This document shows, one piece after another, positions 1 to 6,688 of a stretch of DNA of 29,728 bases (position 1 is its first letter; each line of letters starts with the position of its first letter). The notes under the pieces are model-generated. The model saw only the letters and a list, made by a program, of their open reading frames with translations. It was not told the origin of the DNA and did not search any database. Made by a program: the position numbers and the translations under genes. The stretch lies in contig DASUKL010000028.1 in the NCBI GenBank assembly GCA_036278755.1, positions 1-29,728 on the forward strand, given 5' to 3'. The DNA is from DASUKL01 sp036278755. Lineage in GTDB: Bacteria > Chloroflexota > Limnocylindria > Limnocylindrales > CSP1-4.

Positions 1-90
1 GGCCTCGAGTCGGGCCCGGATGGTGTCCGCTGCGCTGCCGTCCCGTGGGGGGCCGGGGCTGTCCCGCGTGTCCTTCTTGCGGTCTGCCAT
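1..90 (-). CDS. Unidentified protein, N-terminal fragment (runs off left edge)
   Basis: The reverse strand from 90 reads ATG and stays open for 30 codons to the window edge. The peptide begins MADRKKDTRDSPGPP and ends TIRARLEA: a charged, Pro/Gly-rich and probably disordered N-terminus with no recognisable domain yet. The start is supported by a -10-like TACCCT on the same strand ending 7 nt before the ATG, the same spacing as several other genes here, and there is no Shine-Dalgarno sequence. Its function cannot be told from this fragment. The neighbour upstream on the same strand is tRNA-Arg, about 240 nt away. Confidence 0.55.
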   Translation of the reverse strand, partial: MADRKKDTRDSPGPPRDGSAADTIRARLEA

Positions 91-97
91 GGCCGAC

Positions 98-103
98 AGG
101 GTA
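98..103 (-). promoter_or_regulatory. -10 box TACCCT, leaderless promoter of the left-edge gene
   Basis: On the reverse strand TACCCT is followed by 7 nt (GTCGGCC) and then the ATG at 90. No TG extension and no TTGACA-like -35 is visible. The call rests on the recurring spacing in this window. Confidence 0.45.
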
Positions 104-202
104 CGCGATGCCCGGCCAGAGGCGAGGTCGCACGACCAGCGCGACAATCAGAAGGGCCGAGGGTCCGCGCCGGACGCCAGGGCAGCCACGGAGGGACCGG
201 CC

Positions 203-254
203 GAGGGGGCCGATGGAGGGCCCGGCCGAGACCCGACAGAGGGGGCCGATGGAG
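203..254. repeat. Short direct repeat, 16 nt, two copies
   Basis: The 16-mer GAGGGGGCCGATGGAG occurs at 203-218 and again at 239-254, 36 nt apart, inside the non-coding stretch between the left-edge gene and tRNA-Arg. No function is evident. The rest of 104-333 shows no gene I can support. Confidence 0.5.
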
Positions 255-333
255 TGCCGTCCCGGCGACGAAGGGGCCCTCAGTGAGCGGTGGCGGCGAA
301 AGCAAGGGCCAGCCTGGGACGCCGGATGGGAGT

Positions 334-409
334 TGGCGCGCTCGGCGGGACTCGAACCCACGGCCTTCTGCTCCGGAGGCAGACGCTCTATCCGCTGAGC
401 TACGAGCGC
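334..409 (-). tRNA. tRNA-Arg (anticodon CCG), CCA encoded
   Basis: On the reverse strand the acceptor arm GCGCTCG (409-403) pairs with CGAGCGC (344-338). The anticodon stem TCTGC/GCAGA encloses the loop CTCCGGA, giving anticodon CCG, which reads the CGG arginine codon. The T arm contains GTTCGAGTC. Discriminator G is at 337 and the 3' CCA at 336-334 is encoded in the DNA. A TAGAAT hexamer lies 9 nt upstream of the mature 5' end, so the primary transcript should carry only a very short 5' leader. Confidence 0.97.
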
Positions 410-418
410 AGGGACGAG

Positions 419-424
419 ATTCTA
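419..424 (-). promoter_or_regulatory. -10 box TAGAAT of tRNA-Arg
   Basis: Reverse-strand TAGAAT ends 9 nt before the mature tRNA 5' nucleotide (409), so initiation would fall 2-3 nt upstream of the tRNA. It is one of the closest matches to TATAAT in the window. Confidence 0.6.
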
Positions 425-502
425 GCGCGCGATCCATGGCGGGACCGCCTGACCGATCCGTCGGCACCGCCCGGCGCACTCGCCGGGCGCCTGGGATAAA
501 AC

Positions 503-532
503 GGAACGGCCCCTCCGAGGAGGGGCCGTTCC
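503..532 (-). terminator. Intrinsic terminator, leftward
   Basis: A perfect 12-bp inverted repeat (GGAACGGCCCCT at 503-514 with AGGGGCCGTTCC at 521-532) has a 6-nt loop. Read on the reverse strand it is followed by GTTTTAT, a short U tract. It lies upstream of the tRNA-Arg promoter and 285 nt beyond the stop of the HisA-like gene. It should end either the threonine aldolase/HisA-like transcript or an unannotated RNA in 540-816. That stretch (541-816) holds no supported gene apart from the palindrome at 786-803. Confidence 0.8.
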
Positions 533-785
533 CACTGTCCCGGTGAAGCCGCCGACCGGAGCCGACGGGCTTCTGCCACGCCGCAAGGGCATCTATCACG
601 CCGGCTGCACCGGCTACCCTAACCCAACCTACCCATGACCCTGCGTCTGGGGCAGTCGTGCTGCCTGAGCAGCAACGCGAGCATACCTGAGGTAGGAGCC
701 CGACTCAAGGGGTCGGATGGGGTTCCGGGTGAAGATTCTGCAACCTTTGTGCTCAGAGAGGGGGGTTACGTCGGTCCGGTGCGAC

Positions 786-803
786 CCGGCACCGCGGTGC
801 CGG
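786..803. repeat. Perfect 18-bp palindrome after the HisA-like stop codon
   Basis: CCGGCACCGCGGTGCCGG is its own reverse complement. It begins 13 nt beyond the leftward HisA-like stop codon. It has no loop and no T tract, so it may be a 3' mRNA-stabilising hairpin or a protein-binding dyad rather than a complete terminator. Confidence 0.5.
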
Positions 804-816
804 CCGTCACCGGCTC

Positions 817-1521
817 TCAGGCCACCGCCGCCCGCGCCGCGGCGTAGTCGAGCTGGCCGCTGAGCAGCGCCTCGCCCAGGATGACCCCGTAGACGCCCGC
901 CTCGTGGAGCCGGGTCAGGGCCCCGAGATCGTGCACCCCGCCCGCCACGAGGAACTCGGCATCGTGGTCCCGAGCCAGCCTGGCGAGGCCTTCGACGTCG
1001 GGGTCCTGGCCACCGTGGGACAGCACGAACCGCCGCACCCCGGCGTCCACCAATCGGCCCACGAGCGCGTCGAGGCTGGCCGGCCGGGGGCCATGCCAGG
1101 GGTACTCCGCCAGGCGATCCGGACGGGGGTCGAGGCCCACGGCCAGCCAGTCGCCGGCGATGGCCAGGCAGGCCGCCAGGCGCTCCGGCTCCTCGGCCAC
1201 GGCCAGGAGGGGCATGACGACCCGCGTCGCGCCCGCGGCGAAGGCCAGCTCGATCTGTTCCGGCCCGTCGATGCCGCCGGCGACCTGGAGCGGCGTGGCC
1301 ACGGTCCGGGCGATGGCCTGGAGGGCCTCGATGTTGACCGGCCGGCCGGCTCGAGCGCCGTCGAGATCGACGACATGGACGACCGGCGCCCCCAGCTCCA
1401 CGAAGGTCCGCGCGATGCGCTCCGGGCGATCGGTCGGGACGCCGGTCCCGCTCGCCGCGCCCGGCCAGTAGACGAGGCGCGAGCGACCCGCCTGGAGGTC
1501 CAGGCTGGGGATGACCTGCAA
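817..1521 (-). CDS. HisA/HisF-like TIM-barrel protein
   Basis: This 234-aa protein has the (beta/alpha)8 fold of phosphoribosyl-formimino isomerases (HisA) and the HisF cyclase subunit. It has the N-terminal catalytic Asp in VIPSLDL (D8), a second acidic residue in AVGLDPR (D131), and the phosphate-binding glycine loops AGGID (81-85) and AGGVHD (193-198). The family motif TDI-x-x-DGT is replaced by LSHGGQDPD (167-175), so activity as the ProFAR isomerase of histidine synthesis is uncertain. The start is a TTG at 1521, 7 nt after the threonine aldolase stop, with GAGGG just before it; the two genes are clearly cotranscribed. No other his gene lies in the window. It could be a genuine but divergent HisA, or a paralogue recruited to another isomerase reaction. 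Confidence 0.85.
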   Translation of the reverse strand: MQVIPSLDLQAGRSRLVYWPGAASGTGVPTDRPERIARTFVELGAPVVHVVDLDGARAGRPVNIEALQAIARTVATPLQVAGGIDGPEQIELAFAAGATRVVMPLLAVAEEPERLAACLAIAGDWLAVGLDPRPDRLAEYPWHGPRPASLDALVGRLVDAGVRRFVLSHGGQDPDVEGLARLARDHDAEFLVAGGVHDLGALTRLHEAGVYGVILGEALLSGQLDYAAARAAVA

Positions 1522-1528
1522 GCGGCCC

Positions 1529-2692
1529 TCAGCCGGCGGCGGCCAGGGTCCGGGCCACGGCCCCGGCCCCGGTCCCGGACCCCGCCCCGACCTCGGCCAG
1601 GGCCTCGGCGACGGCGCCGATCGTGCGCTCGATGCCCGCGGCGTCGATGCCGTAATGCGTCACGGCCCGGACCTGGCCGTGGGGATAGGGGACCATGAGC
1701 ACGCCACGAGCGGCGAGGGCCTCGAGGAAGGCATCGCGGCGGGCCACATCGCCGGCCACGCGGAAGATCACGAAGTCGGTCCTGATGCGCTCGGGGTCCA
1801 GGTCGCGGATGCCGTCCAGTCCGGCCAGGGCCTCGCCCAGGTGGCGGGCGTTGGCATGGTCCTCGGCCAGGCGGTCGATCATCCCGGCCGGGCCGTCGCG
1901 CAAGGCGATGAGGCCGGCCGCGGCGAGGATGCCGGCTTGACGCATCCCACCGCCCAGCAACTTGCGGGCCCGCCGCGCTCGCCAGATGAAGTCGGCCGAG
2001 CCGACGACGACCGACCCGACCGGGCAGGCCAAGCCCTTGGAGAGACAGAAGGTGGCCGAATCGGCTGGGGCCAGGAGGTCGCGGGCCGTCGTGCCCAGGG
2101 CCACGGCCGCGTTCCAGATGCGTGCCCCATCGACGTGGAGGGGCACGCCGCCCTCGTGGGCGATGGCTGCCACCTCGGCCGTGTAGGCCGCGGTCAGGGG
2201 CTGGCCCATGGTGTGGGCGTGGGTATTCTCCAGGACGATCAGGGCCGTGATCGGCTCGTGGAGGTCCTGCGGGTCACGGAAGGCGTCTCGGATGGCCTGC
2301 GGATCCATCGTCCCGTCGGGCCGGGCGGGAAGGCCGCGCATCGAGGCTCCGGTCACCACGGCATGGCCGGCCGCCTCGTCGAAGACGGTGTGCGACTCCG
2401 CCTCGGCGATGATCTCGCCGCCCCGCGGCACATGGGCCAACTGGCAGACGAGGTTGCCCTGGGTGCCGCTGGTGACGAAGAGCCCGGCCTCCTTGCCGGC
2501 CACCTCGGCCGCCCGCGCCTCGAGGGCATTGATCGTGGGGTCGTCGCCGAAGACGTCGTCGCCGACCTCGGCCTGGGCCATGGCCCGGCGCATCTCGGGC
2601 GTGGGCCTGGTCACCGTGTCGGAGCGCAGGTCGATGAGGTCGGTGGGGGTGCGTCCGTCCGGGGTTCGGTCCATGCCGTCGAGTCGGTCCAT
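1529..2692 (-). CDS. ltaE: Low-specificity L-threonine aldolase
   Basis: This PLP enzyme of fold type I cleaves threonine or allo-threonine to glycine and acetaldehyde. From the ATG at 2692 it has 387 residues. Visible landmarks are the N-terminal DLRSDTVTRPT (21-31), VGDDVFGDDPT (43-53), the PLP-contacting HVDGAR (186-191, Asp188) and the Schiff-base lysine in CLSKGLACPVGS (Lys219). An open frame runs far upstream antisense to the divergent oxidase, but the family start and a TATACT hexamer 6 nt before 2692 argue for this start; the ATG at 2674 is an alternative. The C-terminus ends in a Gly/Ala-rich tail. It is followed after 7 nt by the HisA-like gene. The divergent neighbour is an FAD oxidase of glycine/sarcosine type, so both may act in glycine/threonine breakdown (inference). 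Confidence 0.93.
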   Translation of the reverse strand: MDRLDGMDRTPDGRTPTDLIDLRSDTVTRPTPEMRRAMAQAEVGDDVFGDDPTINALEARAAEVAGKEAGLFVTSGTQGNLVCQLAHVPRGGEIIAEAESHTVFDEAAGHAVVTGASMRGLPARPDGTMDPQAIRDAFRDPQDLHEPITALIVLENTHAHTMGQPLTAAYTAEVAAIAHEGGVPLHVDGARIWNAAVALGTTARDLLAPADSATFCLSKGLACPVGSVVVGSADFIWRARRARKLLGGGMRQAGILAAAGLIALRDGPAGMIDRLAEDHANARHLGEALAGLDGIRDLDPERIRTDFVIFRVAGDVARRDAFLEALAARGVLMVPYPHGQVRAVTHYGIDAAGIERTIGAVAEALAEVGAGSGTGAGAVARTLAAAG

Positions 2693-2698
2693 GGTCCG

Positions 2699-2704
2699 AG
2701 TATA
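2699..2704 (-). promoter_or_regulatory. -10 box TATACT, leaderless promoter of threonine aldolase
   Basis: Reverse-strand TATACT, then 6 nt (CGGACC), then ATG at 2692. No ribosome-binding sequence is present. It lies 12 nt from the rightward extended -10 of the oxidase, so the two promoters are back to back. Confidence 0.6.
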
Positions 2705-2715
2705 GGTTCGGGCTC

Positions 2716-2724
2716 TGCTAGCCT
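2716..2724 (+). promoter_or_regulatory. Extended -10 TGC-TAGCCT, leaderless promoter of the FAD oxidase
   Basis: The TGn extension and TAGCCT are followed by exactly 7 nt (CTCCGCC) and the GTG start at 2732. No -35 and no Shine-Dalgarno sequence are visible. Confidence 0.6.
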
Positions 2725-2731
2725 CTCCGCC

Positions 2732-3952
2732 GTGCCCGCCAGCGCCCGCCCGACCATCAGCTACCTCGAGGCCCCGCCGGGGACCGTGGACCTGGCCATC
2801 GTGGGCGGCGGCATCGTGGGCGCCTGCACCGCCTGGCTGGCCTCCCAGGCCGGCCTCTCGGTGGTGGTGGTGGAGAAGCGGCCCGCCTTGGCCCTCCTCA
2901 CGACGCCCGTCTCGACGGGCGCCTTCCGCCTCCAGTTCGACAACCCCGAGGAGATCGCCCTGGTGCGCGAAGGGGTCGAGCTCTTCGACGCCTTCGCCGA
3001 GCGCACCGGCCTGGCCGGCTGGGACATCGACGTCCGCCACCAGGGCTACCTCTTCTGCGCCCTGACCGAGGCGGCCGCCGACCGGGCCCGGCGGCTGGTC
3101 GAGCGCCAGCGAGGCTGGGGCCTCGACGACATCGAGGTCATGGACGGGGACGAGGCCCGCCGGCGCTGGCCGTACCTCTCCGCGGACGTCATCCAGGCCC
3201 GCTACCGGGCGGGCGACGGCTGGCTCAAGCCGCGCCTCCTGGCCCTGGGCTATGCGGCCGCCGCGAGTCGGCGCGGGGCCGCCTTCAGCCTCGCCACGGA
3301 GGTCACGGGCTTCCTCCGTCAGGGGGAGCGAGTGACCGGGCTGCGAACGACGCGGGGCGACGTCTCGGCGTCCACCGTGATGCTGGCCGTGGGTCCCTAC
3401 CTCCGGCCCGTGGCGGCCATGGCCGGCCTCGACCTCGACATCCGGCCCACCCGCCGCCAGCGCCTCATCATCCCCGAGCTGCCGGCCATCCCGGCCGACG
3501 CCCCGATGGTCATCGAGGAGGAGACCGCGGCCCACTGGCGGCCCTGCTACCACGGCTGCATCGCGCTGTTCACCGAGGCCGGCACGCCGCCCTCGGAGCC
3601 GGTCGACGACGTGCCCGTGAGCCGCGACTGGGCCGTGGCCCTGCTCGATCCCCGCAGCGACCACGCCCTCTCGCGGGTCACGCCGCTCTTCCGCGAGGTC
3701 TGGGCCCGGGGCGACCTGGATTGGGCCATGATGGCCGGGCAGTACGAGATGACGGCCGATCGACGCCCGCTGCTGGGCCCCTCGCCGATCCCCGGCCTGT
3801 GGGTCAACGGCGGCTACTCCGGCCACGGCGTCATGACCTCGCCGGGCGGGACCCGGATCGTGGTCGAGCAGCTCACCGGCCGGCCCGGCTCCGACGGCCA
3901 CCCCTTCGCCGTGGACCGGCAGATGGTCGAGCGCGAGCACGACGTCCTGTGA
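2732..3952 (+). CDS. FAD-dependent oxidoreductase, DAO family (glycine/sarcosine oxidase-like)
   Basis: This 406-aa flavoprotein belongs to the D-amino-acid oxidase/sarcosine oxidase family, which oxidises amines or amino acids with FAD. The Rossmann dinucleotide fold is at the N-terminus: VDLAIVGGGIVGACTAW (19-35, GxGxxG-type) ending in the acidic residue of VVVVEKR (45-51). A mid-protein substrate domain follows, and the C-terminal FAD-closing motif is seen in PGLWVNGGYSGHGVMTSPG. The frame is open for over 1.2 kb upstream, antisense to threonine aldolase, but real coding starts at the GTG 2732: there the family N-terminus begins and an extended -10 lies 7 nt before. The substrate cannot be fixed from sequence; glycine, sarcosine or a similar N-methyl amine are candidates. 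Confidence 0.88.
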   Translation: MPASARPTISYLEAPPGTVDLAIVGGGIVGACTAWLASQAGLSVVVVEKRPALALLTTPVSTGAFRLQFDNPEEIALVREGVELFDAFAERTGLAGWDIDVRHQGYLFCALTEAAADRARRLVERQRGWGLDDIEVMDGDEARRRWPYLSADVIQARYRAGDGWLKPRLLALGYAAAASRRGAAFSLATEVTGFLRQGERVTGLRTTRGDVSASTVMLAVGPYLRPVAAMAGLDLDIRPTRRQRLIIPELPAIPADAPMVIEEETAAHWRPCYHGCIALFTEAGTPPSEPVDDVPVSRDWAVALLDPRSDHALSRVTPLFREVWARGDLDWAMMAGQYEMTADRRPLLGPSPIPGLWVNGGYSGHGVMTSPGGTRIVVEQLTGRPGSDGHPFAVDRQMVEREHDVL

Positions 3953-3960
3953 GGGGATCG

Positions 3961-3999
3961 AGGGTGCCGGGGCCGTTCGCGGGCTTCTGAGGGCACCCT
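3961..3999 (+). terminator. Weak hairpin after the oxidase gene
   Basis: AGGGTGCC (3961-3968) pairs with GGCACCCT (3992-3999) across a 23-nt loop, just beyond the oxidase stop and before the tRNA-Asp promoter. There is no T tract. It could be a weak or Rho-assisted terminator. Confidence 0.35.
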
Positions 4000-4012
4000 A
4001 CCTGGGTCCACC

Positions 4013-4021
4013 TGCTAGCAT
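4013..4021 (+). promoter_or_regulatory. Extended -10 TGC-TAGCAT of tRNA-Asp
   Basis: TGC followed by TAGCAT ends 17 nt before the mature tRNA 5' end (4039), leaving about 10 nt of 5' leader for RNase P removal. The same nonamer precedes the gene at 17827. This occurrence before a tRNA independently supports reading the motif as a promoter. Confidence 0.65.
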
Positions 4022-4038
4022 CTCCCTTCGCCGCTCGC

Positions 4039-4115
4039 GGACCCGTGGTGTAGCGGCCCAACATGCCAGCCTGTCACGCTGGAGATCGCCGGTTCGAATC
4101 CGGTCGGGTCCGCCA
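4039..4115 (+). tRNA. tRNA-Asp (anticodon GTC), CCA encoded
   Basis: Acceptor GGACCCG (4039-4045) pairs with CGGGTCC (4105-4111). The anticodon stem CCAGC/GCTGG holds the loop CTGTCAC, anticodon GTC. The T arm GCCGG-TTCGAAT-CCGGT is intact, discriminator G is at 4112, and CCA is encoded at 4113-4115. The phosphoketolase gene begins 61 nt downstream and may be read through from this promoter. Confidence 0.97.
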
Positions 4116-4176
4116 TCGCGCCCTCCGCGCTAAGGTTGAGGCCTGGCCGGCCAGTCGCCGGTCGAGGAGGCCAGGC

Positions 4177-6660
4177 ATGACCGAGCACCCGCCTGCCCCG
4201 GCGCACGTTGCGGACCGACCGATGGGCCAGACAGCGGACGGCCCCTTGAGCCCGACCGAACTCGAGCGGATCGACGCCTACTGGCGGGCCGCCAACTACC
4301 TCTCGGTGGGCCAGATCTACCTGCTCGATGACCCGCTGCTGCAGCGGCCGTTGAAGCCCCAGGACATCAAGCCCCGCCTGCTCGGCCACTGGGGCACGAC
4401 GCCCGGGCTGAACTTCGTCTACGCCCACCTGAACCGGGTCATCCGGGCCCGCGACCTCGACGCGATCTACGTCACCGGCCCCGGCCACGGAGGACCGGGG
4501 ATCGTGGCGAACACCTACCTCGAAGGCACCTACAGCGAGATCTATCCCGATATCAGCCAGGACACGGAAGGCCTGCGGAAGCTGTTCCGCCAGTTCTCCT
4601 TTCCCGGCGGCATCCCCAGCCACGCCGCGCCGGAGACGCCAGGCTCGATCAACGAGGGCGGCGAGCTGGGCTACTCCCTGGCCCACGCCTTCGGGGCGGC
4701 CTTCGACGACCCGGACCTGCTCGTCTGCTGCGTCGTCGGCGACGGGGAAGCCGAGACGGGTCCGCTGGCCACCAGTTGGCACTCGACGAAGTTCCTCGAC
4801 CCGGCCCGTGACGGGGCCGTCCTGCCCGTCCTCCACCTCAACGGCTACAAGATCGCTAACCCGACCATCCTGGCCCGCCTGCCGGAGGCCGAGCTGCTGG
4901 CCCTCTTCGAGGGCTACGGCTACGAGCCCCTCGTCGTGTCCGGCCACGTGCCGGAGCTCATGCACCAGGCGATGGCCGCCGCCCTCGACGCGGCCCTCGA
5001 CCGGATCGCCGAGATCCAGCGCGCGGCTCGAACGTCGGACCCGGCCAAAGCGTCGGACCCGGCCAAAGCGTCGACACCGGCCCGGGCCTCGGCTGCCCGA
5101 CCCTCTGCAGACCGGCCCTGGCCGCGCTGGCCGATGATCATCCTCCGCTCGCCGAAGGGCTGGACCGGGCCCAAGGTCGTCGACGGCCTGCCGGTGGAGG
5201 GCACGTTCCGCTCCCATCAGGTGCCTATCCCCGAGGCCCGCACGAACCCCGAGCATCGGGCCCTCCTGGAGTCGTGGCTGCGGAGTTACCGACCGGAGGA
5301 GCTGTTCGACGAGACGGGCGCCCTGCGGCCCGAGCTGGCGGCCTTGGCCCCCAGCGGCGACCGACGCATGGGCGCCAACCCCCATGCCAACGGCGGCCTC
5401 CTGCTGCGGGACCTCGACCTGCCCGACTTCCGCGAGTACGCCTTCGAAGTGCCCTCACCAGGGGCGACGTTCGGCGAGGCGACCCGGGTCCTGGGCCGCT
5501 ACCTGCGCGATGTCATGACCCGCAATCCCACGAACTTCCGGCTCTTCGGGCCCGACGAGACGGCCTCCAACCGCCTGGACGCTGTCTTCGAGGCGACCGA
5601 CCGGACCTTCGAGGAGCCGATCATCGCCACCGACGACCACCTGGCCCCCGACGGCCGGGTCATGGAAGTCCTCTCCGAGCACCTCTGCGAGGGCTGGCTG
5701 GAGGGCTACCTCCTCACCGGCCGGCACGGCCTGTTCGACTGCTACGAGGCCTTCGTCCATATCGTCGACTCGATGTTCAACCAGCACGCCAAATGGCTCA
5801 AGGTGACCGACGAGCTGGCCTGGCGACGACCCATCGCCTCGCTCAACTACCTCCTCAGCTCCCACGTCTGGCGGCAGGACCACAACGGCTTCAGCCATCA
5901 AGACCCGGGCTTCATCGACCACGTCGTGAACAAGAAGGCCGAGGTCGTCCGGGTCTACCTGCCGCCGGACGCCAACACCCTGCTCTCGGTGGCCGACCAC
6001 TGCCTGCGCAGCCGGCAGTACGTCAACGTCATCGTGGCCGGCAAGCAGCCCGCCCTGCAGTACCTGTCCGTGGACGCCGCGGCCGAGCACTGCGCCCGCG
6101 GCCTGGGCATCTGGGACTGGGCCAGCAACGACATCGGCGGAGAGACCGACGTCGTCCTGGCCTGCTGCGGGGACATCCCGACCCTCGAGACGCTGGCCGC
6201 CACGGACATCCTCCGCCGGGCCCTGCCCGCGCTCCGGGTGCGGGTCGTGAACGTCGTCGACCTCATGCGCCTCCAACCGCCCAGCGAGCACCCCCACGGT
6301 CTGCCCGATGCCGAGTTCGACGCCATCTTCACGGCCGATCGACCGGTCGTCTTCGCCTACCACGGCTACCCCACCCTCATCCATCGGCTGACCTACCGGC
6401 GCACCAACCACGACCAGATCCACGTCCGCGGCTACAAGGAGGAGGGCACGACCACGACCCCTTTCGACATGGTCATGCTCAACGACCTCGACCGCTTCCA
6501 CCTGGTGATGGACGTCATCGACCGGGTGCCCGGGCTGGCCGAGCAGGCAGCGGACCTGCGGGCCGAGATGGTCGAGCGCCGGGCCGCGGCCCGGGCCTAC
6601 ACCCGCCGTGAGGGCGAGGACGAGCCCGCCATCAGCGGCTGGACGTGGCCCGCGGCCTGA
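4177..6660 (+). CDS. xfp: Xylulose-5-phosphate/fructose-6-phosphate phosphoketolase
   Basis: This thiamine-diphosphate enzyme splits xylulose 5-phosphate or fructose 6-phosphate with inorganic phosphate into acetyl phosphate plus glyceraldehyde 3-phosphate or erythrose 4-phosphate. The 827 residues match the family length (about 800). Recognisable blocks include RAANYLSVGQIYL, GHWGTTPGLNF, TGPGHGGPGIVANTYLEG, FSFPGGIPSH, the ThDP signature VVGDGEAETGPLA, HLNGYKIANPT, NPHANGG and the late HGYPTLIHRLTYRR. The ATG at 4177 was chosen because GAGGAGG lies 6 nt before it; the frame is open upstream into the tRNA. An in-frame low-complexity insert (SDPAKA twice, nt 5035-5088) sits before the conserved MIILRSPKGWTGPK. 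Acetate kinase follows 28 nt later, completing a phosphoketolase bypass with ATP from acetyl phosphate. Confidence 0.97.
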   Translation: MTEHPPAPAHVADRPMGQTADGPLSPTELERIDAYWRAANYLSVGQIYLLDDPLLQRPLKPQDIKPRLLGHWGTTPGLNFVYAHLNRVIRARDLDAIYVTGPGHGGPGIVANTYLEGTYSEIYPDISQDTEGLRKLFRQFSFPGGIPSHAAPETPGSINEGGELGYSLAHAFGAAFDDPDLLVCCVVGDGEAETGPLATSWHSTKFLDPARDGAVLPVLHLNGYKIANPTILARLPEAELLALFEGYGYEPLVVSGHVPELMHQAMAAALDAALDRIAEIQRAARTSDPAKASDPAKASTPARASAARPSADRPWPRWPMIILRSPKGWTGPKVVDGLPVEGTFRSHQVPIPEARTNPEHRALLESWLRSYRPEELFDETGALRPELAALAPSGDRRMGANPHANGGLLLRDLDLPDFREYAFEVPSPGATFGEATRVLGRYLRDVMTRNPTNFRLFGPDETASNRLDAVFEATDRTFEEPIIATDDHLAPDGRVMEVLSEHLCEGWLEGYLLTGRHGLFDCYEAFVHIVDSMFNQHAKWLKVTDELAWRRPIASLNYLLSSHVWRQDHNGFSHQDPGFIDHVVNKKAEVVRVYLPPDANTLLSVADHCLRSRQYVNVIVAGKQPALQYLSVDAAAEHCARGLGIWDWASNDIGGETDVVLACCGDIPTLETLAATDILRRALPALRVRVVNVVDLMRLQPPSEHPHGLPDAEFDAIFTADRPVVFAYHGYPTLIHRLTYRRTNHDQIHVRGYKEEGTTTTPFDMVMLNDLDRFHLVMDVIDRVPGLAEQAADLRAEMVERRAAARAYTRREGEDEPAISGWTWPAA
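5035..5088 (+). repeat. 18-nt tandem repeat within xfp
   Basis: TCGGACCCGGCCAAAGCG is present at 5035-5052 and 5053-5070, with a degenerate third unit at 5071-5088. It encodes SDPAKA-SDPAKA-STPARA, a hydrophilic linker within the enzyme. Confidence 0.8.
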
Positions 6661-6688
6661 GCCGCGGAGGGCAGCCGGCGGGCTCGTC

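Noticed and set aside
541..816. SRP RNA, 6S RNA, tmRNA or RNase P RNA in the reverse strand
   Set aside because: None of their conserved cores (for example the SRP GGAAGG-AGCAGC tip or the tmRNA T-arm) could be found; only an unspecific sRNA possibility remains.
635..847. Small rightward ORF of 70 codons
   Set aside because: No ribosome site, no motif, and it runs into the antisense of the HisA-like gene; a TACCCT lies 14 nt upstream, outside the usual spacing.
1529..3940. Leftward 803-codon open frame through the oxidase
   Set aside because: The part beyond 2692 is antisense to a well-motifed FAD oxidase and is low-complexity. Threonine aldolase starts at 2692.
1511..3952. Very long open frame (813 codons) spanning threonine aldolase antisense and the oxidase
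   Set aside because: Only the part from 2732 has recognisable protein motifs. The first half is antisense to a clear threonine aldolase, and a promoter plus family start fall at 2732.
4015..5385. Leftward long open frame opposite phosphoketolase
   Set aside because: It is a shadow of the GC-skewed third positions of xfp and contains an antisense copy of tRNA-Asp.
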